A DNA stretch of 64,000 nucleotides from assembly GCA_947503035.1 (NCBI GenBank), contig CANNCD010000001.1, positions 1,481,216 through 1,545,215 of the forward strand, written 5' to 3'. A program made the translations under genes and the position numbers. The stretch comes from an uncultured Halocynthiibacter sp. Its GTDB lineage: Bacteria; Pseudomonadota; Alphaproteobacteria; Rhodobacterales; Rhodobacteraceae. Positions 46,113 through 55,206 of the stretch are shown piece by piece (the first letter of the stretch is position 1; every line of letters starts with the position of its first letter). The notes under the pieces were generated by a model, which saw nothing but the letters and a program-made list of their open reading frames with translations, was not told where the DNA came from and ran no database searches.

Positions 46113-46135
46113 GCCCCTCGCCACTGGCGGGGGGC
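46113..46135. terminator. Hairpin after tctA
   Basis: A 10-bp stem (GCCCCTCGCC/GGCGGGGGGC, one T-G pair) with a 3-base loop lies 10 bases after the tctA stop and 5 bases before the end of the convergent sulfotransferase-like gene. It may serve both. Confidence 0.65.
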
Positions 46136-46140
46136 ACGCC

Positions 46141-47031
46141 CTATTTCGCGATATAGGTGATCCCGTCCATCTTGGACAAGGCATCACAATCCGCGGTATA
46201 TTTATCCTGCAAAATCTGTGACTCATCCGCCGTGAATTCTGCGAACCCATGCGATGTCGTGTCAGCGGCGTGCTCGGCAATCACCTCCGCCCATTGTGCA
46301 CGGCCAAGGGTTTCGCCTGCCGCATAGCGTTCCTGAAGCGCGATCATACCCGCATCCGTCGCCGACAGGTTCATCGTGCGGGCCGGTTCAACGAACCCCG
46401 TTTGATCCAGTTCAGGCACAAGATGTTTCAACAAATTGCGGCTGTCGCCCCGCGCGGCCATGGGCACAACGGCGCATTCCTCGGGGTTCAACACATCGCG
46501 CATCATCATCACAAATTCGGGCCAGCCCCGATCCATCCGCATGATATTCACGCGGCTTTTGTCAAAAGGATCGACTAAATTGTCCTCGGCGCGTTTACGA
46601 TGGGCCGACACATAGAGTTCCTCATAGGACCGCACCACGCAGAGCACCCGTTTGGGCCGTTCACCCAAGGCATCCGCGATGACCTTCATCCGGTTTTCGG
46701 CAGCTGGGTAAAATTTTCCGCTCAGAAAATGGATCATGCGACCGGGTATATTTTCCTCGGACAGGATAAACCCACGCCCCTCGGGGGACATGCGCCGCCC
46801 CAGTTCCTTGCGCAGTTTACGGGTGAAATGGCCCTGTTTTGCGTCGCCATGTCGTGGGCTTGGAAGACGCAGACCCAGATCACCGCTTGGGATGCCATCA
46901 CGCCCCGGATAGGCCATGTCAAACCCGCGTTCGGCAATCAATTCGCGGTTGTCATGCAAACACATCTGAAGCGAGGACGTCCCCGTTCTATGCGCCCCCA
47001 CATGAAGATAAACAGAGTTCCCAGAAGCCAT
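46141..47031 (-). CDS. Sulfotransferase-like P-loop protein
   Basis: A 296-residue soluble protein. The N-terminus VYLHVGAHRTGTSSLQMCL is a PAPS-binding 5'-phosphosulfate loop as in sulfotransferase-family proteins, and RVLCVVRSYEELYVSAHRKR resembles the 3'-phosphate-binding region. Similar proteins in Rhodobacteraceae are usually left as hypothetical. It is monocistronic; the acceptor is unknown. Confidence 0.75.
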   Translation of the reverse strand: MASGNSVYLHVGAHRTGTSSLQMCLHDNRELIAERGFDMAYPGRDGIPSGDLGLRLPSPRHGDAKQGHFTRKLRKELGRRMSPEGRGFILSEENIPGRMIHFLSGKFYPAAENRMKVIADALGERPKRVLCVVRSYEELYVSAHRKRAEDNLVDPFDKSRVNIMRMDRGWPEFVMMMRDVLNPEECAVVPMAARGDSRNLLKHLVPELDQTGFVEPARTMNLSATDAGMIALQERYAAGETLGRAQWAEVIAEHAADTTSHGFAEFTADESQILQDKYTADCDALSKMDGITYIAK

Positions 47032-47118
47032 ACTTGTTCCACACCAGAATCACACGCCCAACCGTTGGACGTGTTCCGTATAGGTCATAATCCGCGTTGG
47101 ATCGACTGCTGAGGCGAA

Positions 47119-47940
47119 CTATTTTACCCCACGCGCGGCGGCCTTTTCGAAGAACTCATAGGCGTAACCCGTCCACCCCGACGGCCAACCATGCCCGCCG
47201 TCATGCACCACAAGGCTGACGGGGGCGCCAGAACAGGACGCGTCCCAGGTGCGCGTGCGGACATCTTCGCCAATCGTAATATTGTCGGGGTTTGTGCGGC
47301 ATCCGTTGGCGTCGCGCGCACGTTCAAGGCTGTCCCAGATGCTGCCTTGGTGCCAATTGCCGATGGCGCGGCCCTCAAACGGGACCTGTGCATCGGAAAA
47401 CCCGTGGATTTGCATCACAGGCAGATCAGTCAGCCCCGCGCATTCCGTCGGGTTTGGTGACCGAAGTGCGCCCGCGACGCTGACCATACCGGCAAAATGT
47501 TCGCCCGCCTCGCAGGCCAGTAACCACGCCATCGATCCCCCCGCCGAAAACCCCGAAACATAGATCCGGTCGCGGTCAATCGCGACGGTGTTTTCGATGT
47601 CATCCAGTACATCCAAGGTGAATTTCACATCATCGCGCGGCGCCCCTTCGCGCGCCGGATAAGAGCGCACCGATTGGTCCGAAATCGCACCGTTCGGTCC
47701 AACGACGACATACCCGTTGTCAAAGAAATCCTGTTCAAGCCCGCCGCCCCCCAGCACCGGCTTGCCGTTACCACGATGACCGTGGAACCAGATCATCACC
47801 GGATGGGGGCCATCGCCCGCCGGAACGCGCATATGGTATTCGCCATTCGCAATCGTACAGGGGGCGTCGGGGCCACAGTCGTTGGCCATGGCCATCGGCG
47901 CGGCCAAGGTAAAAGTCGCAATAAGAATGGGTCTGATCAT
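47119..47940 (-). CDS. Secreted alpha/beta hydrolase (PHB depolymerase/feruloyl esterase-like)
   Basis: A 273-residue exported esterase-like protein. A signal peptide (IRPILIATFTLAAPMAMAND) is cut near residue 18. The nucleophile elbow is GFSAGGSM, with a likely catalytic His in VVHDGGHGWPSGW. Two Cys pairs may form disulfides. These signs fit the LpqC/PHB-depolymerase branch. The frame is open upstream, but the ATG at 47940 gives a proper signal peptide. Confidence 0.82.
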   Translation of the reverse strand: MIRPILIATFTLAAPMAMANDCGPDAPCTIANGEYHMRVPAGDGPHPVMIWFHGHRGNGKPVLGGGGLEQDFFDNGYVVVGPNGAISDQSVRSYPAREGAPRDDVKFTLDVLDDIENTVAIDRDRIYVSGFSAGGSMAWLLACEAGEHFAGMVSVAGALRSPNPTECAGLTDLPVMQIHGFSDAQVPFEGRAIGNWHQGSIWDSLERARDANGCRTNPDNITIGEDVRTRTWDASCSGAPVSLVVHDGGHGWPSGWTGYAYEFFEKAAARGVK

Positions 47941-48046
47941 GGGAAATCCGTTGAAAAAGGAGCGCTCTCTTTGGCTAGCAAGCCGGTCGATATCGGTCAA
48001 TCATGCGGCGGTCACGATCCCGAGATCAGCAACCGCCGCATGGGTC

Positions 48047-49429
48047 TTAGTTGGGCCAAAGAACCGTGTCGGGGTGGAACTGTGACCACGCGAACCAGAA
48101 CGCTTGGTGGCTACCGATATCGGAGCCGTCCACGTCGGTCGCGCGCACCCCGCCCGCATCAAGACTTAGGCGGATATTCTCGAACGTGATCTCGTCGCCC
48201 CGTTGAAGCGCAACCACCGCGGCGCTGCGTTGAAAGGCGACCGGCACACCCGAGGCGGTCTTTACACCGATGATGTCTTCATGGACGGGCAAGCGTGGAT
48301 CGACGTCACCCACAGGAAAGATCGGACCATCCGCATCACGGCCATTGCGGAAATCTGGGTCACGGCCCAGCGCAAGCGCCTCGGCCAGAACTGTGGTCTC
48401 TGGGTGGGTTTTCTTCCATGTGCCCCAGTCCGTCGTCACCACGGTCGCCTGCTCAAGTTGGATGTTTTTGCGCGCCAGTGGACCGGTCACCGCATGGCCC
48501 AAAAACGTATCAAACACGGAATAGGTGTTCAGGTCATACATCACCTTGTTCGAACGACTCAAAAGCCCCGAGGTCCGCAAAATCGGGCGTTCAACCCCAT
48601 TGGGCAGGTTGTCGGTGAAATAGGCCTGCGCCGCACCACAAAGGGTACAGTACGGAATGCCCAGATCACGCCCGCCAAGGGTGTCGTTGACCATCTCGCG
48701 TACTTCCATGATCTGACGGGGATAGGCACGGTATTCGCCGTTCACCTCGACGCCGAACACGATATCGCTGTCATCAAGCCACGTCGCCTCCTCGGCGCTC
48801 GTGACCTCGGGGTTGTCCGCCGCGGGGATACAGTTGCACGGGTCATCCGTCGTGTCATAGGCACGGTCGTCAATCAGAACCCCACCCCATGACACCAACC
48901 GCCAATCGATATCGCCTTTGACGAAGATCTTGTCCCAGCTCGGTGCGACCGTGGTGAAAATCTCGCGCTTGAATGTAAGGTAATTGGGCGGCTCGGGGAT
49001 GTCCCATGCGATCAGATGATCGGTCACAACGCCCCAGTGGTTTTCATTCGGAAGCTCCTTTTGGAACAGTTCGGACGCCGCGGCAGCAAGGGTCGCGTTC
49101 AATTCGAATGAGCCCGAAAACCGCATAAGGTCGCTGATGATCCAGCCAAGACGCGGGTCGCCCGATCCGGCGATTTCATCAAGCGCAATGACCTGATCCG
49201 GCCCCCAGCCCGATTGTTGGATGCTCTCGACGAATGCGGTTTCGACCGCTGTGCGAAGATCGCCCGAAAGTCCCCCCGATGGCACAATCGGCGGTGTGCC
49301 AAATTCAGCAATGACATAGTCCGGCAGATCATCGCCACCTGCGGCAAGCATGCCCTGCGCCCCAAGGGTTGACATGGAAAGACCAATCGCCATCGCCACC
49401 CCACGTGATTTCATTCCCAATTTGACCAT
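48047..49429 (-). CDS. DUF3179 domain-containing exported protein
   Basis: A 460-residue protein. An N-terminal hydrophobic segment (VAMAIGLSMSTLGAQGMLAAG) should direct export. The C-terminal DUF3179 region contains the conserved DLGIPYCTLCGAAQAYF with a CxxC pair, which suggests metal or redox chemistry. Function is not known. ATG at 49429 follows GGAGAGGG by 9 bases; an in-frame TTG at 49447 is less likely. Confidence 0.88.
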   Translation of the reverse strand: MVKLGMKSRGVAMAIGLSMSTLGAQGMLAAGGDDLPDYVIAEFGTPPIVPSGGLSGDLRTAVETAFVESIQQSGWGPDQVIALDEIAGSGDPRLGWIISDLMRFSGSFELNATLAAAASELFQKELPNENHWGVVTDHLIAWDIPEPPNYLTFKREIFTTVAPSWDKIFVKGDIDWRLVSWGGVLIDDRAYDTTDDPCNCIPAADNPEVTSAEEATWLDDSDIVFGVEVNGEYRAYPRQIMEVREMVNDTLGGRDLGIPYCTLCGAAQAYFTDNLPNGVERPILRTSGLLSRSNKVMYDLNTYSVFDTFLGHAVTGPLARKNIQLEQATVVTTDWGTWKKTHPETTVLAEALALGRDPDFRNGRDADGPIFPVGDVDPRLPVHEDIIGVKTASGVPVAFQRSAAVVALQRGDEITFENIRLSLDAGGVRATDVDGSDIGSHQAFWFAWSQFHPDTVLWPN

Positions 49430-49627
49430 TTCAAACGCCCTCTCCAAAAACCGCTGTGTCCTTGGCGAGTATAAGGGCGAAACACGCGCGCCCTGATCAC
49501 GTTTGCATCAACGGTTGGTGATCCGCTCGTCTTTCAACTTTGGGTCAAATAAAGATACCCCCTCTGGATGCGACAAATGCCCCACCGTTACCGGAAGGGC
49601 ATTTGTTCCAAGGGTGTCATTGCGCGA

Positions 49628-50500
49628 TTAGGCGAAATCGATGCTGTCATAAACGGCGTCGGTATCCGTGACACCAACAAGCGTCAGGACATTGCCATTG
49701 CCGTATTCGACCGAGGTGTCACCGTCCGATGACGTAACGTTGACCGCACCTTCTGTGACGCCGAAGAGGGTATCGATACCATTGCCACCGATGACCCACT
49801 CGTTGCCATCGCCCGCCATCAAGTACATCGTGGCCGACGCCCCCGAGCAGAGAATTCACGCCAGCACCGCCGGAAACGATGCCATCTCCCCCCTTGCCAT
49901 TGTAGGTGTCATTGCCCGCCCCAAGATCAACAATCTTAGCAAGTCCGTTACCAGAGAAATTGTCACGCTCAGAAACCGTTGCAATACCATCAAGTTAAAT
50001 GTCATCTCCTTCCTCAAAGCCCGCGGGCGGTGAGAAACTTTCGCCGGTTATCCCGTCAACAAAGGAATTAAAATCGGCCGCGCTTGAAATGTCTCCGAAG
50101 TCATCCCCAGCAAGCACAAATACAACGTTGATCGAATAATAGGTATCGGTGTTTTCATCGTAATTTTCTGAGGTGAGGTTCAAGTAGGTCGTTTCATTGC
50201 CATCCCCCCACTCGAGGGTAGAAATAAATGCATAGATGTAGTCAGGGTTTTCAATGAACGCGTCGGACAGACTATTATTACCCAAATCTATATCAAGAAC
50301 CGTGCCATAGTTCCCGGAAATGCTCACCTCTACGCCGTCGCCATAGTCATAGTCGACTGGGTAGCTAAAGCTCGGAATCGTTGAATCGATCACACACGAT
50401 ACGTTGCCTGCATTGACGCATCCCAACACATCATCATCGTCATCAAAGGAATAGGTCGATTCAAAAAAAGCTCGTCAAAAGTGTAAGTTGTAGTTATCGC
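49628..50500 (-). pseudogene. Decayed RTX/hemolysin-type calcium-binding secreted protein gene
   Basis: Read on the minus strand, three pieces form one protein. Piece 1 ends TTTYTFDE and is joined across a 7-T run (about 50464-50471) to an acidic stretch with FDDDDDVLGCVNAG and a 140-residue secreted-type domain. A TAA follows GFEEGDDI (about 50000). The same frame then runs on with glycine-rich repeats (DLGAGNDTYNGKGGDG, GGAGVNSLLGG) until an extra C among 49812-49814 shifts it. The last piece (GDGNEWVIGGNGIDTLFG to 49628) is the RTX C-terminal end. Three lesions make a working product unlikely. Confidence 0.75.
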
Positions 50501-50698
50501 TCCCCTTAAATTAGTAATGAATTTACTGCATATTTTATTGATCAATTGCGCTTTTTTCAAACATTTTAATTTGTGAATGCGCACGGCAATCGCGCCTTTC
50601 GCTCGGTCTTGCGCCCCGCCGAGATTGCCAGCCACTCGAGCCAAAGGGCCCATTGATCAGGTGCAGTGATATCTGCGGGCCATGGTCCAAACCTGTGA

Positions 50699-51154
50699 TC
50701 ATTCGAGATGGTAACCCGAAAACTCTTTTACCGTGGACACCGTAAGCAGTGTCTTCATCTCGGCGACCGACGGAATACGCGACAGACGGTTGCGATAGAG
50801 ATGCTCATAGGCCTTGGTGTCACGCGACGCGACGCGCACGAGGTAATCGAATTCCCCCGAGATCATATGACATTCGAGAATTTCGGGCATATCGGCGATC
50901 GCTGTTTCAAACGCCTCCATGTCACTACGGCGCGTACTAAGGATTTTGATCTCGATGAAAATCTGGAGTTCAAGCCCGATTTCGACGCGATCAAGTCGGG
51001 CCGCATAGCCCGCGATTTTTCCTGATGCTTCCAGTAATTTGACCCGTCTATGACAGGCAGAAAGGGACAGTCCCACCTGTTCAGACAGGCGCGACATAGA
51101 CGTTTGTCCGTCACCCTGCAACGTTTGAAGAATCTTCGCGTCAATCGCATCCAT
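50699..51154 (-). CDS. Lrp/AsnC-family transcriptional regulator
   Basis: A 151-residue regulator of normal family length. The N-terminal helix-turn-helix is MSRLSEQVGLSLSACHRRVKLLEASG, and the RAM ligand domain ends VSTVKEFSGYHLE. The ATG at 51154 follows AGGAAA; the longer open frame upstream is not coding. It is divergent from the universal stress and AGCS symporter genes with 146 bases between, so it probably senses an amino acid carried by that symporter. Confidence 0.92.
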   Translation of the reverse strand: MDAIDAKILQTLQGDGQTSMSRLSEQVGLSLSACHRRVKLLEASGKIAGYAARLDRVEIGLELQIFIEIKILSTRRSDMEAFETAIADMPEILECHMISGEFDYLVRVASRDTKAYEHLYRNRLSRIPSVAEMKTLLTVSTVKEFSGYHLE

Positions 51155-51300
51155 CGGAAAATTTCCTACTTTGACCCATATAATTCTTAAATATTCCAAA
51201 AATCTTCCGAATGAAAGCCGAATTAGAACACCTTTTCTTCTAAAATTTATGCCAAACTTGAATTGCCCGAAGAGGCCAACAGAAAAACGAGGAAGAGAAT

Positions 51301-51735
51301 ATGACCAAAACAATAGTCGTGGGATACGACGGAAGTAAAAGCGCAGAACGCGCGCTCGAATTCGCGGCAGCACGCGCGAAATCACAAGGGGAAACAGTGA
51401 CCGTTGCGCACGTTCTGGAATGGTCCCCCTACACATTCCTAACCCCAGAAGAGCTTGAAGAACGGCACGCCCGCCGGACCGAAGAAATGGCACGCGCCGA
51501 ATCTATGGTTATTGCTCCTGTCTTGGAAAAGCTCGCAGCCCAAGGTGTCGATGCGACGGCAGATATCAAATACGGCCACATCGCCGATACGATTTGCCAG
51601 ATCGCCAGCGACAAAGACGCTGCACAAGTCGTGATTGGCCGGACCGGTCACTCGAAACTTGCATCCCGCCTTTTTGGCTCGGTTGCGGGCACATTGGCAC
51701 AGGCATCTCCGGTGCCGGTCACAATCGTTCCATAA
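51301..51735 (+). CDS. Universal stress protein (UspA family)
   Basis: A 144-residue cytosolic protein with the ATP-binding UspA motif VIGRTGHSKLASRLFGSVAGTLAQASPVPVTIV, matching the G-2X-G-9X-G(S/T) rule well. The upstream region has GAGGAAGAG close to the ATG. The gene lies 22 bases before the AGCS symporter and is likely co-transcribed. Confidence 0.93.
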   Translation: MTKTIVVGYDGSKSAERALEFAAARAKSQGETVTVAHVLEWSPYTFLTPEELEERHARRTEEMARAESMVIAPVLEKLAAQGVDATADIKYGHIADTICQIASDKDAAQVVIGRTGHSKLASRLFGSVAGTLAQASPVPVTIVP

Positions 51736-51757
51736 AAAATCACGACAGGGAAAAAAG

Positions 51758-53302
51758 ATGAAAAATACATTTCAAATGTCTGCGCTCGCAGCAACAGCGC
51801 TGGCAGCGACCGCTGTTCCGGCTCTCTCACAATCCATTGACGAAAAAGTAAACGCGGCCTTCTCAAGCTCAACCGGTTGGTTCGTGAACTTGATCTTTAG
51901 CCCATTCCCAGGGACCAGCTTCCCTTGGATCGTAGCATGGTTGGTGGTCGCCGCGTCGATCTTTACCATCTACTTTGGTTTGATCCAGTTTAAGGCGTTC
52001 GGCCACTCCATCTCGCTTGTTAAAGGCGACTATTCTGACCCAAACAACGCCGGTGAAGTCAGCCACTTCCAAGCGCTAGCAACGGCTCTTTCGGGTACCG
52101 TTGGTCTGGGTAACATCGCGGGTGTTGCGGTTGCCGTTGGCATCGGTGGCCCTGGTGCGACGTTCTGGATGATCTTTGCCGGTCTTTTGGGCATGGCATC
52201 CAAGTTCACCGAATGTACGCTTGGTGTTAAATATCGTAACGAATACGCAGACGGCTCGGTTTCTGGTGGTCCAATGTATTACATCACCAAGGGCTTTGAA
52301 GAGCGCGGCGTGCCAGCAGGTAAATTCCTTGCGGTTCTTTTCGCGATCTTCTGTATCCTTGGCGCATTCGGTGGCGGCAACATGTTCCAAGCCAACCAAG
52401 CACACGCACAGATCACCAACGTTGTGGGCGATTTCCCAGGTTGGATCACAGGCGTTATCTTCGCGGGTATCGTGTTTGCAGTTATCGTTGGCGGCCTGAA
52501 ATCCATCGCCAAAGTGACCGAAAAAGTCGTTCCAATCATGGGCGTTCTTTACGTTCTGACTGCCTTGGTTATCTTGTTGATGAACTTCAACATGATCGGT
52601 TGGGCCTTCGGTGAGATCTTCCGCGGTGCATTCACCGGTGCGGGTGTTGCTGGTGGTGTTGTTGGTGCCTTGATCCAAGGTTTCAAACGCGCGGCTTTCT
52701 CAAACGAAGCGGGCGTTGGTTCTGCTGCGATTGCGCACTCTGCGGTGAAAACCAATGAGCCAGTGACAGAGGGTTTCGTTTCCCTTCTTGAGCCGTTCAT
52801 CGATACCGTTGTGATCTGTACCATGACTGCCCTTGTGATCATCATCACCGGTCAACTTGTTATGGACCCGAACACAGGCATGTACCTCTTGGATGAAGGC
52901 GCAAGCACAATCCAGACCATTGACGGCAACAAAGGTGTGGCACTTACTTCTGCTGCGTTCTCCTCTGCTGTACCTGCCTTTAAGTACATCCTAGCGATTG
53001 CAGTTATCCTGTTCGCGTTCTCCACAATGATCTCTTGGTCCTACTATGGCCTCAAGGCTTGGACCTTCCTCTTTGGTGAAGGCAAGACCAAAGAGCTCGT
53101 GTTCAAAGTGATCTTCTGTATCTTCGTTGTTATCGGTGCAGCTGCAAGCCTTGGCCCAGTCATCGACTTCTCAGATGCGGCGATCTTTGCGATGGCGGTT
53201 GTGAACATCACGGCGCTGTATGTTCTGATGCCAATCGTAAAAGAAGAACTGAAGAGCTATCAGTCTCGTCTAAAATCTGGCGAAATCAAAAAGTTCCACT
53301 AG
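51758..53302 (+). CDS. Sodium:alanine/glycine symporter (AGCS family)
   Basis: A 514-residue transporter with about 11 helices. AGCS signs are GLGNIAGVAVAVGIGGPGATFWMIFAGLLGMASKF, FKRAAFSNEAGVGSAAIAHSAVKT and the conserved GGGNMFQANQ. The N-terminus (SALAATALAATAVPALSQS) looks like a cleavable signal before the first true helix, as seen in several marine members. AGGGAAAA precedes the ATG at 51758. Codon choice (GGT, GTT, GCA, AAC) is unlike nearby genes and like tuf, which suggests high expression. Confidence 0.93.
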   Translation: MKNTFQMSALAATALAATAVPALSQSIDEKVNAAFSSSTGWFVNLIFSPFPGTSFPWIVAWLVVAASIFTIYFGLIQFKAFGHSISLVKGDYSDPNNAGEVSHFQALATALSGTVGLGNIAGVAVAVGIGGPGATFWMIFAGLLGMASKFTECTLGVKYRNEYADGSVSGGPMYYITKGFEERGVPAGKFLAVLFAIFCILGAFGGGNMFQANQAHAQITNVVGDFPGWITGVIFAGIVFAVIVGGLKSIAKVTEKVVPIMGVLYVLTALVILLMNFNMIGWAFGEIFRGAFTGAGVAGGVVGALIQGFKRAAFSNEAGVGSAAIAHSAVKTNEPVTEGFVSLLEPFIDTVVICTMTALVIIITGQLVMDPNTGMYLLDEGASTIQTIDGNKGVALTSAAFSSAVPAFKYILAIAVILFAFSTMISWSYYGLKAWTFLFGEGKTKELVFKVIFCIFVVIGAAASLGPVIDFSDAAIFAMAVVNITALYVLMPIVKEELKSYQSRLKSGEIKKFH

Positions 53303-53325
53303 TCTTTTTGACCTAAGCCAATCAG

Positions 53326-53357
53326 GGGGCCGGACGCATGTCGTCTGGCCCCTTTTT
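53326..53357 (+). terminator. Intrinsic terminator after the AGCS symporter
   Basis: An 11-bp stem (GGGGCCGGACG/CGTCTGGCCCC, one G-T pair) with a short loop is followed by five T bases at 53353-53357. Confidence 0.9.
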
Positions 53358-53419
53358 GCATATCACCACTCCATCTTCTGATTGAGCTCGCGTCCGATCC
53401 CCCCCATAGTGATCCGGAT

Positions 53420-54043
53420 ATGACCCTTTTTGCATTCCTTGACTACGCGTCCGTATTTGTTTTCGCCCTGACTGGCTCGCTTGTGGCAAGTCGCGCCCAG
53501 CTTGATGTTGTGGGCTTTTTGTTTTTTGCCTGTCTTACGGCGGTTGGCGGCGGGACCCTGCGGGATGTGTTGCTGGACCGGAACCCGATCTTTTGGATCG
53601 ATGCGCCGTCCTATCTGGCTGTGGCCTGCGCGGCGGGAGTGTTTGTGTTCATCACGGCCCATTTGTTCGAAAACCGGTATAAACTTCTGCTTTGGCTCGA
53701 TGCCTTTGCCCTTGGGATTGCAGTGGCCGCGGGATCGGGTGTGGCACAGGCCCTTGGCCATACGCCCCCGATTGTTTTGGTCATGGGCGTCATTACCGGA
53801 AGCATGGGCGGGTTGATGCGCGACGTCGTTTCAAACGAAGTGCCACTGGTTCTCAAACAGGGCGAACTTTATGTGACGTGCGCCTTTCTTGGATCTGCTG
53901 CCACGGCCCTCGCCGGCCACCTTGACCTTACCCCTGGGATCGCGGCCATGGCCTGCGCCGGCGTCACGTTTGTGTTGCGTGCAGGGTCGATGTCATTTGG
54001 TTGGTGCATCCCCGTTTACAAATCCCGCCCCCCCCGTCAGTGA
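53420..54043 (+). CDS. TRIC-family (UPF0126, YicG-like) cation channel protein
   Basis: A 207-residue inner-membrane protein with seven helices in two repeats of three, as in prokaryotic TRIC potassium channels. Repeat signs are FALTGSLVASRAQLDVVGFLFFACLTAVGGGTLRDVLLDR and VMGVITGSMGGLMRDVVSNEVPLVL, both with the Gly-rich kink and GGxxRD. It lies alone and is the last intact core-like gene before the island. Confidence 0.9.
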   Translation: MTLFAFLDYASVFVFALTGSLVASRAQLDVVGFLFFACLTAVGGGTLRDVLLDRNPIFWIDAPSYLAVACAAGVFVFITAHLFENRYKLLLWLDAFALGIAVAAGSGVAQALGHTPPIVLVMGVITGSMGGLMRDVVSNEVPLVLKQGELYVTCAFLGSAATALAGHLDLTPGIAAMACAGVTFVLRAGSMSFGWCIPVYKSRPPRQ

Positions 54044-54309
54044 CCCTGCGCGCGCCATTGACGCGAAACACCCCAACCATTTCACGGGACGCGCACAGAA
54101 TTGGTCATCCATAGGCTATTTGGCGGGCGGCCAAACACAGTGACCGCGGTTTTTTCGTCTTCTGCACCATTCCCCACGCGACCTCTGGTCGTTAGAACCC
54201 CACAAGGTCTGCGCAATCCGCGATGGTCTATATTCCCTCACGCCTGATTACGTCTTCTTCAGCTTCAAAATCCGCTATGCGGTGCCGAATACTCAATCTA
54301 AAACATAAT

Positions 54310-54596
54310 TCATTGGCACTCCAATGTTCTCAATACGTCCTGAAAGCCGCTTTCCGTTGCGCGCGAAATCATCGCGGCGGACGCTAAACGCGCGGTCGTG
54401 CAATTGAAGGTTTCGTCCGACATCTGGGGCACCAATTGGCGAACCGCGAGTACAAAAGTGACCTGAAACTGATCTCCGCCAACCGTCGTGACATCTATCA
54501 CCTTCACATCAAAGGGCTTAGTAGGAATTTCGCTTACGTCAGAGCCAGCCAGAGCTTGTGGTAGAAAAGTGATTTATGAGGGGGAGCCAATAACAT
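54310..54596 (-). pseudogene. Small secreted-protein gene, start region damaged (low certainty)
   Basis: From 54573 down to 54310 the minus strand encodes ITFLPQALAGSDVSEIP and onward to VLRTLECQ, about 87 codons that look like the end of a signal peptide (cut after ALA) plus a mature domain with two cysteines. No start codon exists in this frame. A frame-shifted ATG TTA TTG at 54596 inside the neighbour's end could be its ancestral start. The reading frame is the same as that of the preceding gene, separated by one TAA. No family recognised. Confidence 0.4.
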
Positions 54597-54792
54597 AAAC
54601 CATGACGTCTGAATTCAATGGATGAAATGCAGACGATATATGCACACCTGAACCCTCCATAAGTGTTGAAGTCTTTTCCTGTACTTCACTTGGAACATTG
54701 AACGTCAACAAACTTTGTTTTTCCGTACTGGCCACCGTGGGCACACCCCACATTAGGCTGATCACAACCAACAACGCCTTTTTTGAAAACAT
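54574..54792 (-). CDS. Small secreted protein of unknown function
   Basis: A 72-residue product with a clear signal peptide (FSKKALLVVISLMWGVPTVAS, cut near residue 22), then a short mature part ending MVYVIGSPS. I chose the ATG at 54792; an in-frame ATG at 54810 adds six residues. No family recognised. It lies just before a similar-sized damaged secreted gene and may be part of it. Confidence 0.45.
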   Translation of the reverse strand: MFSKKALLVVISLMWGVPTVASTEKQSLLTFNVPSEVQEKTSTLMEGSGVHISSAFHPLNSDVMVYVIGSPS

Positions 54793-54810
54793 CACCTGTA
54801 TCCCTGTCAT

Positions 54811-55206
54811 ATCTATTCCCTAATGCATGTACCGAATTTATCCGATTGGACGGTACCTAAGCTCCCACTTGTTTCCAACAACATAGATACATGTGTTGGA
54901 AATTCATATCTTTGCGGCCAAAACAATAGCCCACGAAGAATATTGTCATCCGGCGCAAAAGTAACATGTTGTAGAATGTTGGGTGATTTGCCAAAATCGG
55001 CCCTTCACGTCACTCATGGTTTGATCCGCTGAAACATGGAAACACTGTGCGCCAAAAATCGATGGGCCAAAGTTGGGGCCGTTGTGGGGCGCTAAAGATG
55101 GAGGAGGATGGCTTGCCCCCACCTTCCTACTCCCCAGCTGGGAAATAGACACTAGTAATGGGATACCTCCTTACTCTCCCCCCTAGATAGAAGAAAGGAA
55201 GATGGA
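54811..55206. other. Non-coding left end of the accessory island with short repeats
   Basis: I see no gene. At 54869-54891 a stretch beginning GTTTCCAACAACATAGA matches the one starting near 62919 at about 19 of 23 bases. At 55062-55092 a GGGCCAAAGTTGGGG segment has relatives at 60873-60900 (inverted) and 63008-63040. At 55140-55204 lies the first copy of another repeat. Together these look like remains of island end or attachment sequences. Confidence 0.5.
55140..55204. repeat. Direct repeat, left copy (other copies at 60972 and inverted at 61102)
   Basis: About 60 bases starting GGGAAATAGACACTAGTA match 60972-61030 with few differences, including a CT-rich middle and a purine-rich end. The core reappears inverted at 61102-61124. 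Confidence 0.8.

Noticed and set aside
50390..50653. Minus-strand frame opening MGPLARVAGNLGG
   Set aside because: Only its TTTYTFDE end makes sense, as part of the broken RTX gene; the rest has no start signal or family.
54044..54309. Possible left copy of the tRNA-Trp 3' end as attachment site
   Set aside because: I looked for GGGACTCGAACC-like sequence here and elsewhere in the window and saw only the tRNA itself.
54946..55152. Minus-strand frame across the left island end
   Set aside because: It is built from repeat sequence, with low-complexity residues and no ribosome site.
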